Shown here in pieces: positions 38,692 through 49,657 of a stretch of 64,000 nt of DNA. The position numbers and the translations under genes were made by a program. Position 1 is the stretch's first letter. Every line of letters begins with the position of its first letter. The stretch comes from Stenotrophomonas hibiscicola ATCC 19867 (lineage in GTDB: Bacteria > Pseudomonadota > Gammaproteobacteria > Xanthomonadales > Xanthomonadaceae): contig NZ_KB907500.1 in assembly GCF_000382065.1 (NCBI RefSeq), positions 655,001 to 719,000 of the forward strand, given 5' to 3'. A model generated the notes under the pieces. That model had not been told where the DNA came from and did no database searches. It was given only the letters and a program-made list of their open reading frames with translations.

Positions 38692-39333
38692 ATGACCGCC
38701 ATCCTCACCGCCTTCGCCACCTCTCCCGACCGCGGCCAGGGCCTGGCCCGTGACATGCGCGTTCGCTGGGCGCTGGAAGAGCTGGACGTGCCCTATGACG
38801 TGCAGCTGCTCAGCTTTGCCGAGCTGAAGCAGCCCGCGCACCTGGCACGCAATCCGTTCGGGCAGATTCCCACCTGGCAGGAGGGCCACCAGGTCCTGTT
38901 TGAATCCGGCGCGATCGTCCTGCACCTGGCCGAACAACATTCCGGCCTGCTCCCGGTTGATCCGGATGCCCGCATGCGCGCGGTCATGTGGCTGTTTGCC
39001 GCACTGAACACGGTAGAGCCGCCGATTGTCGAGCGCTCCATGGCCTGGGTGCTGGAGCGCGAGCAGCCGTGGTACGCACAGCGGCTGCCGATGCTGGATG
39101 AGCGGGTTCGGGCGCGATTGGCGCAACTGTCAACATGGCTGGCCAACGCGCCGTGGCTGGACGGCGATTTCAGCGCGGGCGACCTGATGATGGTTTCGGT
39201 GCTGCTGCGTCTGAAGAGCAGCGGGCTGCTTGACGAGTATCCGCTGCTGGTGGCCTATGTGGCACGGGCAACGCAGCGTCCCGCCTATCAGCGCGCGTTT
39301 GCTGCGCAGCTGGCGGTATTCCAGAACGGGTAG
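38692..39333 (+). CDS. Glutathione S-transferase family protein
   Basis: The 213-residue protein has an N-terminal thioredoxin-like domain (residues 1-82; NPFGQIPTWQEGHQVLFESGAIVLHLAE is the glutathione-binding part with the ESGA motif) and a helical C-terminal domain. It may conjugate glutathione or act on small electrophiles. The start at 38692 begins the GST fold directly. No partner gene is near. Confidence 0.88.
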   Translation: MTAILTAFATSPDRGQGLARDMRVRWALEELDVPYDVQLLSFAELKQPAHLARNPFGQIPTWQEGHQVLFESGAIVLHLAEQHSGLLPVDPDARMRAVMWLFAALNTVEPPIVERSMAWVLEREQPWYAQRLPMLDERVRARLAQLSTWLANAPWLDGDFSAGDLMMVSVLLRLKSSGLLDEYPLLVAYVARATQRPAYQRAFAAQLAVFQNG

Positions 39334-39356
39334 TTCCGCGCCATGCGTGGAAATAC

Positions 39357-39764
39357 TCAGCGCAAGCTGCGCCGGCAGGCGGCCTGCACCAGCATCAGCT
39401 GCGCCACCAGGATCAGCATCGCGCAGCCGGACAGCAGCCACGGATCGATGTACCACTGCGCGTTGAAACTGAAATCACCGGCGGAAATGCGCTTCCAGCC
39501 GTTGAAGTGCTGCATCGCTGCGACCACGAACGCGAAGCCACCGGCTGTGTACGACAACCAGGGCACGATGAGGCTCCCCGGGCGCGCGAACAGCGTGAGC
39601 AGGCCGAGCACGCCGATGACCGTGCGCTGCACGCGGCAGTACGGGCAGACATAGGCCATCCCGCTCCATTCCACCGCCCAGGCCAGCAGGCTGACCAGCA
39701 CGGCCGCGCCTGCCGCGGCGTGCAGGACTTTCGGCGTGATCATCATGCCACTCTCGTGTGCCAT
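39357..39764 (-). CDS. DsbB-like small membrane protein with CPYC motif
   Basis: The 135-residue protein has four hydrophobic helices, and a CPYCRVQRT motif lies between the first two. This looks like the CxxC site of DsbB-type or thioredoxin-like membrane oxidoreductases, though the second Cys pair of true DsbB is not seen (only single Cys residues later). The start at 39764 has an AAGGGG site 6 bases ahead. The role is a guess. Confidence 0.6.
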   Translation of the reverse strand: MAHESGMMITPKVLHAAAGAAVLVSLLAWAVEWSGMAYVCPYCRVQRTVIGVLGLLTLFARPGSLIVPWLSYTAGGFAFVVAAMQHFNGWKRISAGDFSFNAQWYIDPWLLSGCAMLILVAQLMLVQAACRRSLR

Positions 39765-39813
39765 CCCGTGCCCCTTGGTTGAAAGACCTAGGCAGGGTAG
39801 CAGTGCTGCAGCC

Positions 39814-40233
39814 TCATCCCTTCTTGATGACGGTCCGCTTGCCGATGGTGCTGGTCTTGCCAGCGGTCGGCCTGGCCAAGCCAGGAATCAGGAAATCGGT
39901 GACCTTGTGGCCCATCGACACCTTGGACGCCAACCAGCGCGGCATGCGCCCGCGACCGGTCCAGGTCAGGCGCTTGTATTCCGGGTCGCGATACTTGGGC
40001 GCGACTTTGCCGGATTTACGGCGGGCGGGTTTGCGGGCGGGCGCAGGTGTTTCCGAGGCTTGGCCGCCAAAGAGTTCTTCGATGGTGTATCCGGCTTCGG
40101 CGGCGGCGGCCTTCAGCATCCGGCGCACCGCACTGGCCGGACGGCGGCTGGAAATCAGCTGTTTCCGCCGTTCAGCGGCAACCACCAGGGCACCCAGCTC
40201 GCGAAGGCTGAGCGATTCAATATCGATCGTCAT
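39814..40233 (-). CDS. H-NS-family nucleoid protein (XrvA-like)
   Basis: The 139-residue protein has an N-terminal helical oligomerisation part and a basic C-terminal DNA-binding domain with the H-NS core motif YKRLTWTGRGRMPRWLASKV. A Lys/Arg/Pro-rich linker (ARKPARRKSGK) joins them. H-NS proteins silence AT-rich and horizontally acquired DNA. The XrvA name is by similarity to Xanthomonas virulence regulators. Confidence 0.88.
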   Translation of the reverse strand: MTIDIESLSLRELGALVVAAERRKQLISSRRPASAVRRMLKAAAAEAGYTIEELFGGQASETPAPARKPARRKSGKVAPKYRDPEYKRLTWTGRGRMPRWLASKVSMGHKVTDFLIPGLARPTAGKTSTIGKRTVIKKG

Positions 40234-40351
40234 GCGGGAAAGGTCTACTGCAGCGCGGCAGCTGTCAAGGCGCCCTGCCCGGCGCGTAGACACGGGCTTC
40301 ACCGCCGGTGGGCTCCGATCGGCTGCGTCGGCCATCTCCGAGGACCTCGAC

Positions 40352-40744
40352 GTGAGCACTTCATCGCATTCGCTCGCCTACCTGCTTGCACGCATCCTGC
40401 TGATGGCCCTGTTCCTGGTCTCCGGGCTGGGCAAGCTCGGTGATCTCAGTGGTACCCAGGGCTACATGGAGGCAATGGGAGTTCCCGGCATCCTGCTCTG
40501 GCCGACCATCGCTTTCGAAATCGGCAGCGGCCTGTGCATCCTGCTCGGCTTCCAGACCCGGCTGGTGGCGGTCGTACTGGCAGGTTTCAGCCTGGTCACC
40601 GCTTTCATCTTCCACCACAACTTCGCCGATCAGACCCAGCAGATCATGTTCCTGAAGAACCTGGGCCTGGCCGGTGGCTTCCTGCTGCTGGCCTGCACCG
40701 GAGCCGGGCGCTACAGCATTGATGGGCGTGGGCGGCGCGGATAA
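40352..40744 (+). CDS. DoxX-family membrane protein
   Basis: The 130-residue protein starts with GTG (GAGG 8 bases ahead) and has four hydrophobic helices. Conserved DoxX blocks are visible: LLARILLMALFLVSGLGKL and FEIGSGLCILLGFQTR. DoxX proteins associate with quinone or redox reactions, but the exact role is unknown. The gene is divergent from the H-NS-like gene, and the two share a 118-base gap. Confidence 0.88.
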   Translation: MSTSSHSLAYLLARILLMALFLVSGLGKLGDLSGTQGYMEAMGVPGILLWPTIAFEIGSGLCILLGFQTRLVAVVLAGFSLVTAFIFHHNFADQTQQIMFLKNLGLAGGFLLLACTGAGRYSIDGRGRRG

Positions 40745-40762
40745 GCAGGCGGCATGCCGCCA

Positions 40763-42481
40763 TCACCCCTGGCCCACGGGCGGGACGCGCTGCAGACGCA
40801 GGTTTCGCCATGTCGGCTGGGAGCTGCGGAAATCCACCGCTTCGCCATCGCTGGTGAACAACAAGCCTGGCTCCACTTCAGTGACCAGGCGGATGCCATC
40901 GATGTACAGCCAGCCCTGTCGCTGCTCCAGCACAACGGACATCGACGGTTTTCCCCACTGGTCGATGCGATAGCGCCCCAGCCAGGGTTGCCAATGGGGC
41001 GCCTGCGGCCCGGTGGGCCCATCGATGGGATCGTTCTGGTCCAGGCCGTCCTCGCCGTTGCTGCATTCCAGGTGCGCCGGCAGCATGTCCGTCGCCGCAT
41101 GGTAGCGGTACGTCGCAACTTCTCCATCGGTGTCCACGGTGAACAGTTGGTCGCCGTCGATGGCCGCAAAACGGCCGCCCACAGCTTGCGCCCCACGATG
41201 CAGTTGCAGTTCACCGCTTCCGGCAACCACGATCTTCGCCTTGCCGCTGCGCCCGATCCAGCTCCCCGCCATCCGCTGCACCTGGTCCTGGTTCAACCTG
41301 ATCGGCGCCAGGGAAGACAGGGGCACACGCGGCTGACGAGGCCCGAAACGCGCCGACAACAGCTGATCGAGCAGACGCTGGCCAATGCCGTACCCCGCAG
41401 ACGTCGCGCGATTGAACATCGCGGCAAATCCAGCGTTTGCCTGCCTGCAGTAGGTGAACACGCACCCGAATCCGAAGCCCCCGCCGCGGTGGTGCAGCAG
41501 CCTCACCGATGTACTGCCGTAGAGGCGTTCGCTGCGCATGACACCGAGCCCGTAGTCACCGCCCAGGCCGAAACCATGCATCTCGTCCCAAAGGTGAGGC
41601 TCGAGCAGTTGCTGCGCACCGGATCGACCGCCACCGAGCAGGAAGCCAAGATACTTCGCCATGTCGGCGGCACTGGTCCAGACGCCTCCCGACACCACCA
41701 GCGGCGTCACCGGCGGTACCTGCGCATGGCCTTCCTGGGTTCCCAGTGCCCGCCCCTTGCTTGCCAGGTAGATCGAGGCATCGGCCGTACTGTCGTGCAT
41801 TCCCAGCGGCTCGAAGATCCGGCGCTGCAGCCAGGCCGGATAGCTGATGCCCGCAACCTGCTCAATGACATGACCGGCAAGGTCGAAGCCCAGGTTGGAG
41901 TAGCGATAGCGCGTACCCACTGGAAAGCGCAGCCATGTCTGAGAGATGCTGCGGACGTGCGCATCAAAGCCCGGCGACGCCGGTTCGTAGTTGTTGCCCA
42001 GTGGCGCCTCGTGCGTGAATCCCGCGCGATTGGCAAGCAGCAGGCGCAGGCTGATGCGCTCCTGTGGAGCATGCTCGAAGCGGCTGCGCACCGTGAACGA
42101 CGGCAGATAGCGGGTAATGGGCGCGTCCAGATCAAGGATGCCGTCCTGCACGGCCAACAGCACCGCCACCGCCGCGAAATTCTTCGAGGTGGACTGGATG
42201 CTGAACATCGTGCTGGCGTCTACGGCCGCGCTGCCCTGGCCTGATACGTGACCGAAGCCTTCAGTCCAGCGCACCTGTCCGCCTTCGACCAGGCAGACGG
42301 CAGCGGCACCGATGCCGCTGCCGTCCATGGCCGAGCGGACCACGCCGCGTTCCGCGTCGATCAGGCTCCCGGTGGTGACGGTTGGCTGCGCCACCGCAGC
42401 AACGCCGGTGGCCATGAGCGTGGCCGCCGGAACGGCAGCAGCGTTGGCCAGGAAGGCGCGACGACTGAGCGTACCAGGCAT
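40763..42481 (-). CDS. Tat-exported serine hydrolase, beta-lactamase/EstB fold
   Basis: The 572-residue protein has a twin-arginine signal (LSRRAFLANAAAV) and a class C beta-lactamase-like domain: the nucleophile motif STSKNFAA (SxxK, near residue 95), the second motif YSNLGFD (YxN) and a later HHRGGGFGFG. A C-terminal extension of about 180 residues has beta-sheet character. It may be a D-aminopeptidase, esterase or PBP4-like enzyme. No resistance role is implied. GGAG lies 8 bases before the start. Confidence 0.86.
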   Translation of the reverse strand: MPGTLSRRAFLANAAAVPAATLMATGVAAVAQPTVTTGSLIDAERGVVRSAMDGSGIGAAAVCLVEGGQVRWTEGFGHVSGQGSAAVDASTMFSIQSTSKNFAAVAVLLAVQDGILDLDAPITRYLPSFTVRSRFEHAPQERISLRLLLANRAGFTHEAPLGNNYEPASPGFDAHVRSISQTWLRFPVGTRYRYSNLGFDLAGHVIEQVAGISYPAWLQRRIFEPLGMHDSTADASIYLASKGRALGTQEGHAQVPPVTPLVVSGGVWTSAADMAKYLGFLLGGGRSGAQQLLEPHLWDEMHGFGLGGDYGLGVMRSERLYGSTSVRLLHHRGGGFGFGCVFTYCRQANAGFAAMFNRATSAGYGIGQRLLDQLLSARFGPRQPRVPLSSLAPIRLNQDQVQRMAGSWIGRSGKAKIVVAGSGELQLHRGAQAVGGRFAAIDGDQLFTVDTDGEVATYRYHAATDMLPAHLECSNGEDGLDQNDPIDGPTGPQAPHWQPWLGRYRIDQWGKPSMSVVLEQRQGWLYIDGIRLVTEVEPGLLFTSDGEAVDFRSSQPTWRNLRLQRVPPVGQG

Positions 42482-42970
42482 CAGATCACTCCACTTCGGG
42501 ATGCCGCCATCTTCCCGCCAGCAGAAATGGCGGGGCATGTGTCATTCGGCACAGAGTGCGGTGATCGACAGTGCTGCACCTTCGCCGGCTGCGCAGGCCT
42601 CAGCCCGGAGAGAGCGGCAAGCGGATTCCCTGCGCCGCAACAAAGGCGCGGCACTCGCTCCAATAGGCCTGTGGCGGTGCCCGGAGCTCTGGTCGTGACC
42701 AGTCGTCGGTGATGTGCAACGGGTCGCCCGGCACCGGGTCCGAAGCGCGTGAAGGACCAGAACGTAAACAAGGACTGAATACGAACCAAGGCGGACCGGG
42801 GGAGGCTGCACCACTTTTCCGTTCTCTGCGGGCGATGCAGATGTGCACAAGACGATCGAGTCCATCTCTGGGGACTTGCATGCACTCCGTTTCAGTTGCG
42901 CGAGCAGCTCCAACGTTGTTGCGTCGCCTACCCGACCCAGTGTTAATCGCAAGGAAACTGCACCACCCTC
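42482..42970. other. Gap of about 490 bases without a gene
   Basis: Open frames of 93-197 codons exist on both strands, but they look like chance frames: none has a good ribosome site, signal or known motif. No repeat or terminator is evident. It holds the divergent control region of the serine hydrolase gene and the unknown gene at 42971. Confidence 0.5.
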
Positions 42971-43750
42971 ATGGAATACAGAAGTTCATCGCAGAAATTC
43001 GCTGCAGCACTCGTCGTTGCCGTACTCGCCACGGGAGCGGTGGCGGCCCTTCTCCTCCTTCGCCCCACGCCACAGTCCTCGCAAACGGCACCGAACGTTG
43101 AACAGGCGGGCGGGCAGCGCAAGGATCCTTCTGCGCCGACACCCTCGGCTGCGTCACCCGCGTTACGGCCTGCCAACAGCACGAGCATGCTGTTTCCTGG
43201 TGTTCCGCAGAATCGCGATGGAATGGAACCCAAGGACGATGATCCATTTGATGGGCGTAGCCGCGAGGAGCAACGCTGGCTGGATGAACATGGCTATCCG
43301 AATACCGCGCAGTGGGCTTCCTATTCCAGCGCGCCCGATGCGTTGCTGGAACAAGCCGCCCACGGCGGCGACAAGCTTGCGCGCACCATGCTGGACTCGC
43401 GAAAGCTGCCCGATCGAACCGCCTTGGACCGGATGATGTCGTCCGCAGTGGACGGCAACTACTTTGCACTGCAACTGCTTGCGACTCATTTCGCATCCAC
43501 CGGTCGAGCCGGAAACATCAACGCATACGCGGTTTCGCGCGTCCTGGAGATGCGCGCAGACCCTTCCGCCGCGCTTGGCAGGGAAATCATGTTCTCTGCA
43601 CCGCTCACTATCGAAGAGCGGATGCAGGGGGAGGCCGAAGCGCTTCGTCTGAATGCCACATTCAACCAGCTCTACCAGGAACGAACCGGCGTCCCGTTCG
43701 TTCCCGATTACCGCCCGTTCCCCGTTGACAACTCGCAAGGATGGCAATGA
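42971..43750 (+). CDS. Membrane-anchored protein of unknown function
   Basis: The 259-residue protein has an N-terminal membrane helix (SSQKFAAALVVAVLATGAVAALLLL), a Pro/Ser-rich linker to about residue 75, and a soluble helical domain (residues 90-250) with TPR/Sel1-like alanine patterns. I recognise no family. The ATG has only a distant AAGGA. It overlaps the start of the next gene by 10 bases, so the two are probably cotranslated. Confidence 0.6.
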   Translation: MEYRSSSQKFAAALVVAVLATGAVAALLLLRPTPQSSQTAPNVEQAGGQRKDPSAPTPSAASPALRPANSTSMLFPGVPQNRDGMEPKDDDPFDGRSREEQRWLDEHGYPNTAQWASYSSAPDALLEQAAHGGDKLARTMLDSRKLPDRTALDRMMSSAVDGNYFALQLLATHFASTGRAGNINAYAVSRVLEMRADPSAALGREIMFSAPLTIEERMQGEAEALRLNATFNQLYQERTGVPFVPDYRPFPVDNSQGWQ

Positions 43751-44259
43751 AACCTGCAAGTAAATTCGTCCTGGCCACCGCTGCTTTCACCGTTACCGGT
43801 GTTGCTCTGGCCTGCACCGTTCTTCCAATGCTCCCGTTCTCGATATCGGTCGACCTGAAGGATATCGCGGCGGCCAAGCAAGCCGGTGCCTCATCCGCAG
43901 ATGCGCCCAACCGGGCATTCCTGAAGAAGCTGGATGAGACCGCTGAAAGGACGTTCGGTGCGGATGCATGGCGCAACACGTCCTTCGTCGGCAACGTCAT
44001 GTACAAAACAAAAATCATGATGATGACCGGCTCAAGCATGATCACCGTCAGCAAGCCGTGCGGGAAGTCGGCAGAAGAGTCAGGCGGCACCGAGGACAGC
44101 TTCGCCTCGACACCCCCGTCTGGCGGTGGTGGTGGTGGCAGCACTGGCGGTGGTGGCGGGATCGGCGGCTGGGTCCCCGGTGGTGGCGGGTGCTTCGGCA
44201 ACTGTCAGCCGCCGCCGCCCGGTCGCGTTGGTCCTATCGAGAATCTGCCACGATCCTGA
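43741..44259 (+). CDS. Exported protein with glycine-rich tail, unknown
   Basis: The 172-residue protein has an N-terminal hydrophobic segment (VLATAAFTVTGVALACTVLP), a middle domain, and a Gly-rich C-terminus (PSGGGGGGSTGGGGGIGG) that ends in a CFGNC motif, four prolines and a basic tail. It overlaps the preceding gene by 10 bases. ATG at 43741 or 43747 could serve as the start. No family is recognised. Confidence 0.58.
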   Translation: MAMKPASKFVLATAAFTVTGVALACTVLPMLPFSISVDLKDIAAAKQAGASSADAPNRAFLKKLDETAERTFGADAWRNTSFVGNVMYKTKIMMMTGSSMITVSKPCGKSAEESGGTEDSFASTPPSGGGGGGSTGGGGGIGGWVPGGGGCFGNCQPPPPGRVGPIENLPRS

Positions 44260-44367
44260 GGGCACCACAATGAAAGGGCATCGCCGCAAGGTGCTGCCCT
44301 TGGCGCCCCTGACGCACCAGCCAGACGCCATCGGGGCGTCGTCACTGGACTTTGCTGGACGTTCAAT

Positions 44368-44443
<76 letters not shown>

Positions 44444-44567
44444 GGCGCAGCGCCACAGTGTAGTGGAGCCTGCGCTCAACCGGCTACCCGCCGGCGCCAA
44501 GACACACTGAAAAACCCTCAGCCATCGCTGCGCAACGCCGCGCGCCCAGGCTTGCGCAACAGCTGGC

Positions 44568-45974
44568 TCACCCAAACCGCGCGCCCATCTCCCGCACCCG
44601 CTCGGCGTTCGCCCCCGCCAATGACCGCATTGCTGGCGACTGGATCCGCCCGTCAACAGCCACGCACTGCCAGAATGCTTCAGCCACCGGTGCCGCCCAG
44701 CGCAGATGTTGCAGATCACCACTGCCCAGCGGTGCGACCGGCGACAGCGGCTCGTCCGCGCGCAACACGCCCAGCTTTGACGGCGCCAGCGACATCGGCA
44801 GCATGTCGTAGACCGGCGCCAACGGCAGCGGGCCGCGATCAACGAAGTGGAAGGCGATGTTGCCGTGGTGCATGTCGCTGTTGCCGATCAGCCGCCCGAA
44901 CGCGTGGCGTCGGCCCATCGCCTGCACGGTGTCGGCCGTCAGCCAGCCTTGATCACGCAGTTCGGCGCCTGCAACCGGCCACGCTGGGGTGACCTCGCCG
45001 GTGAACGCAGACGATAGCGACAGCAGCGAGACCAGGCCTCGCCGCCCCAGCAGATCGGGCGTGCGGTCGAAGCGCTCGATTTCCAGGAAGGTGTGCGTGG
45101 GCGACTGCAGCAGTTCACTGGACGCCGCGGCTTGTCCGGACTGGCGCAGGGCCTCAAGCGCCAGATGTTCGCAGACCAGCAGATCGCTCCAGCGCTGGGC
45201 GGCGGCGCCTTCATCGGGCTGCGCGAACTTGACCAGCACCGAGCGGCGCCTGCCGTGGACCTCCACGGTGGCGGTGAACTTGGGTTGCTCGCCACCCGGC
45301 GAGGAGCCCACGTCCTCTCCGTCCAGCGCAGCACGCGCACGCTCGCGATACTGTGCAAGACGATCGTCGGCCGCAACCCGATCGATCGGCGCCTGCAACG
45401 TCTCCATCGCCGCCTCCACAGCAGCGATACCGAGCAGCAGATCGCCCGCTTCAGTCCCGCCAGCGGTTACCAGGGCCATCAACACATCGTCCGGTTGCCA
45501 GCCCTTGAGGTCCTTCGGCAGGCCGAGCGCCTGCCCACGGCCATGGGCGAAGCTGCGACCAAGAAATCCCTGCGGTCGCAGGTCATCCAGGTACCACGGT
45601 AAGTCAGGAAAGAAGGCAGCAACGCCACCTTCGGGCGCGCGTCGCAGGTTCGGGCAGTCAGGCCCGGCGTCGACATGGAAGCCGCCTCCTACCAGCGCAA
45701 TTACCCGCCCCAGCTCCTCCAGCGTCGCATCTTCGCGCAGCCGGTACAGCGGCCATTCGCTGCCTGCCCGGGTGGGCCGCCGCAGCGCATAGGCGGTTGC
45801 CCGCGTTCTGCCCATGCGCACCACCTGCGGGCCACTGGCGGCCACCAGCCGGCTGAGCGCCATCCGGTCCACCCCCAGACGCTCGGCCAGCGCCGCGGCT
45901 GGTAGCGGCTGGCCGGGGGCCAGCTGAGCGATCAGATCCAATACCTGTGGGCGTTGAGCGCGTGGCATGTGCAT
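44568..45974 (-). CDS. HipA/YjjJ-family kinase-like protein
   Basis: The 468-residue protein resembles the stand-alone HipA homologue YjjJ. The N-terminus (about residues 8-50) is a helix-turn-helix (AAALAERLGVDRMALSRLVAA). The kinase part shows a P-loop-type SSPGGEQPKF (224-233), a catalytic loop GNSDMHHGNIAF (364-375) and a metal-binding YDMLP. No separate HipB gene is near; the fused HTH may replace it. The ATG has no ribosome site and overlaps a TTACGTAA box. An ATG two codons on is equally possible. Confidence 0.85.
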   Translation of the reverse strand: MHMPRAQRPQVLDLIAQLAPGQPLPAAALAERLGVDRMALSRLVAASGPQVVRMGRTRATAYALRRPTRAGSEWPLYRLREDATLEELGRVIALVGGGFHVDAGPDCPNLRRAPEGGVAAFFPDLPWYLDDLRPQGFLGRSFAHGRGQALGLPKDLKGWQPDDVLMALVTAGGTEAGDLLLGIAAVEAAMETLQAPIDRVAADDRLAQYRERARAALDGEDVGSSPGGEQPKFTATVEVHGRRRSVLVKFAQPDEGAAAQRWSDLLVCEHLALEALRQSGQAAASSELLQSPTHTFLEIERFDRTPDLLGRRGLVSLLSLSSAFTGEVTPAWPVAGAELRDQGWLTADTVQAMGRRHAFGRLIGNSDMHHGNIAFHFVDRGPLPLAPVYDMLPMSLAPSKLGVLRADEPLSPVAPLGSGDLQHLRWAAPVAEAFWQCVAVDGRIQSPAMRSLAGANAERVREMGARFG

Positions 45975-46119
45975 TACGTAATACGAAGCTTGTTACGTAA
46001 TTAGCATCAAAAAAACGGGACTGCAAGCACGATCTTGCGTCTATGAGCTTGAAAATAATGGACATATCCACGAAGAGCCAGCTTCGACGCGGATCTTTGT
46101 TACATTATTTGTTACGTAA
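45974..46119. promoter_or_regulatory. Array of TTACGTAA palindromes before the HipA-like gene
   Basis: Three perfect TTACGTAA boxes lie at 45974-45981 (overlapping the start codon), 45993-46000 and 46112-46119, with a near match TTACATTA at 46100-46107. The first two starts are 19 bases apart. The region is AT-rich against a GC-rich background. It fits binding of the protein's own HTH (autoregulation). Confidence 0.62.
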
Positions 46120-46174
46120 TTATATGGCTCAGCAGAGCACAGGCGGGGCGTTACAGGGATGTGGTGGGCAAAGA

Positions 46175-46198
46175 AAAACCCCGCCGAAGCGGGGTTTC
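46175..46198 (-). terminator. Rho-independent terminator of rpoD
   Basis: On the minus strand CCCCGC / GCGGGG with a CGAA-type loop is followed by TTTTTCTTT, 28 bases past the rpoD stop codon. Confidence 0.86.
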
Positions 46199-46225
46199 TC
46201 TCAACACATCAGCCATCGCCGGATA

Positions 46226-48079
<1,854 letters not shown>

Positions 48080-48123
48080 GTAGTGCTCGCGCCACCGGCT
48101 GGGTAGGAAATAGGGAACGTAGC

Positions 48124-48132
48124 ATTATACCA
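48124..48132 (-). promoter_or_regulatory. rpoD promoter, extended -10
   Basis: On the minus strand TGGTATAAT gives a perfect TATAAT (48124-48129) with an upstream TGn extension, about 45 bases before the rpoD start. No good -35 box is visible, which is usual for extended -10 promoters. Confidence 0.65.
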
Positions 48133-48170
48133 GCCCGGGGCCCCGCCTGCCGGGCGGTGGTCCCGCAGGC

Positions 48171-48611
48171 TCAGGGCCGGAGAAGGAAGGTCACAGGACC
48201 GTCATTGACCAGGCTGACGACCATATGGGCACCAAACCGGCCTGTTTCCACCCCTGGCGCGTGATTTTCACGGCAGATCTCGACAAATTGATTGAACCCG
48301 CGTTCAGCCTCCTCCGGCGCTGCGGCGCTGGTGAAGCTCGGCCGCATGCCCGAACGGGTGTCAGCGGCCAGGGTGAACTGGCTGACCAGCAACAGGCCGC
48401 CGCCGGTGTCACGCAGCGACCGGTTCATTTTCCCGGCCTCGTCGGCGAACACCCGGTAGCCCAGCAGGCGCTCGGCCATCCGTCGCAGCTGGGCCTCGGT
48501 ATCGCCCGGCTCCATGCCCACCAGCGCCAGCAGGCCTGGTCCGATCTGGCCCACGGTTTCATCATCTACATGGACAGCAGCCTGGCTGACACGCTGGATC
48601 AGGACGAGCAT
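48171..48611 (-). CDS. dtd: D-aminoacyl-tRNA deacylase
   Basis: This 146-residue enzyme removes D-amino acids wrongly attached to tRNA. Diagnostic motifs are [17 protein letters not shown] and NDGPVTFLL near the C-terminus. The start at 48611 gives the usual [13 protein letters not shown]. It lies upstream of rpoD on the same strand and is divergent from the acyltransferase gene. Confidence 0.95.
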   Translation of the reverse strand: MLVLIQRVSQAAVHVDDETVGQIGPGLLALVGMEPGDTEAQLRRMAERLLGYRVFADEAGKMNRSLRDTGGGLLLVSQFTLAADTRSGMRPSFTSAAAPEEAERGFNQFVEICRENHAPGVETGRFGAHMVVSLVNDGPVTFLLRP

Positions 48612-48671
48612 CTGGGCTTCCAATGAACAGGGCCGGCCACGATAGCAGCGCCCTTGGCTAAACTGGCGCCA

Positions 48672-49592
48672 ATGAATCCGCAACGCAAAGCCCGGCTGGT
48701 CCACCGCGCCACCACCCTGTTCGCCCGCCTGCCCTGGCCGCTGCTGCGGGCGTTCGCGCGCACCCTGGCGTGGGCCTGGATCCGTCTCAATGCCCGTGAG
48801 AGCCGTGTCACCCGGCGCAACCTCGAACTGGCCTACCCCGACCTGGACAGTGCCGCGCGGGACCGCCTGCATCGCGATCTGCTGCGCTCGACCGCCCTGC
48901 AGGCCATCGAGACCCTGCGGCTGTGGAGCCAGAGGCCGGCCGACAACCTGCGCCTGCATCTGAAGCAGCGCCACGGCGAGGCCCTGTACGACGCAGCCCT
49001 GGCCAGCGGCAAGGGCGTGATCGTGGCCGCGCCGCACTTCGGCAACTGGGAGCTGCTGAACCAGTGGCTGGCCTCGCGCGGGCAGATCGCCATCGTCTAC
49101 AAGCCGCCGGAGGACGAGGCCAGCGATGCCTTCCTGCAGCTGGTGCGCGGCGGCCAGAACGTGCAGCAGGTGCGCGCCGAGGGTCCGGCCGTGCGCCAGC
49201 TGTTCAAGGTGCTCAAGGACGGCGGTGCCACCGGCATCCTGCCCGATCAGCAGCCCAAGGCCGGCGACGGCGTGTTCGTGCCGTTCTTCGGCGTGCAGGC
49301 GCTGACCATGACCCTGGTCAACCGACTGGCCGAGCGCACCGGCGCCACCGTGCTGTACGGCTGGTGCGAGCGCATCGGGCCGGACATGCAATTCGCCCTG
49401 CACATCGAACCGACCGACCCGGCCGTGGCCGACCCGGACCCGCAGGTGGCCGCCACCGCGCTCAACGCCGGCATCGAACGCATCGCCCGCCGCGACCCGG
49501 CGCAGTACCAGTGGACCTACAAGCGCTATACGTTGCGGCCGCCGGGCAGCGGCGAGGAAGACCCGTACGCAACTGAGGAACACCCCCACTGA
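48672..49592 (+). CDS. Lysophospholipid/lipid A acyltransferase (LpxL/HtrB type)
   Basis: This 306-residue inner-membrane acyltransferase has the catalytic HX4E motif as HFGNWE, an N-terminal hydrophobic segment and the block [20 protein letters not shown]. Members transfer secondary acyl chains to lipid A or other lysolipids. The start at 48672 is chosen over a TTG 18 bases upstream. The exact acceptor is not determined. Confidence 0.88.
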   Translation: MNPQRKARLVHRATTLFARLPWPLLRAFARTLAWAWIRLNARESRVTRRNLELAYPDLDSAARDRLHRDLLRSTALQAIETLRLWSQRPADNLRLHLKQRHGEALYDAALASGKGVIVAAPHFGNWELLNQWLASRGQIAIVYKPPEDEASDAFLQLVRGGQNVQQVRAEGPAVRQLFKVLKDGGATGILPDQQPKAGDGVFVPFFGVQALTMTLVNRLAERTGATVLYGWCERIGPDMQFALHIEPTDPAVADPDPQVAATALNAGIERIARRDPAQYQWTYKRYTLRPPGSGEEDPYATEEHPH

Positions 49593-49657
49593 CGGCCGCC
49601 TGCGACCACTGGCCGCACCACGTTGAATACGACGCCGTCGCCCCCATAGAGACTGCG

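Noticed and set aside
42542-43436. Several 90-200 codon frames in the gap before the gene at 42971
   Set aside because: No good ribosome site, signal or conserved motif; several overlap each other in different frames.
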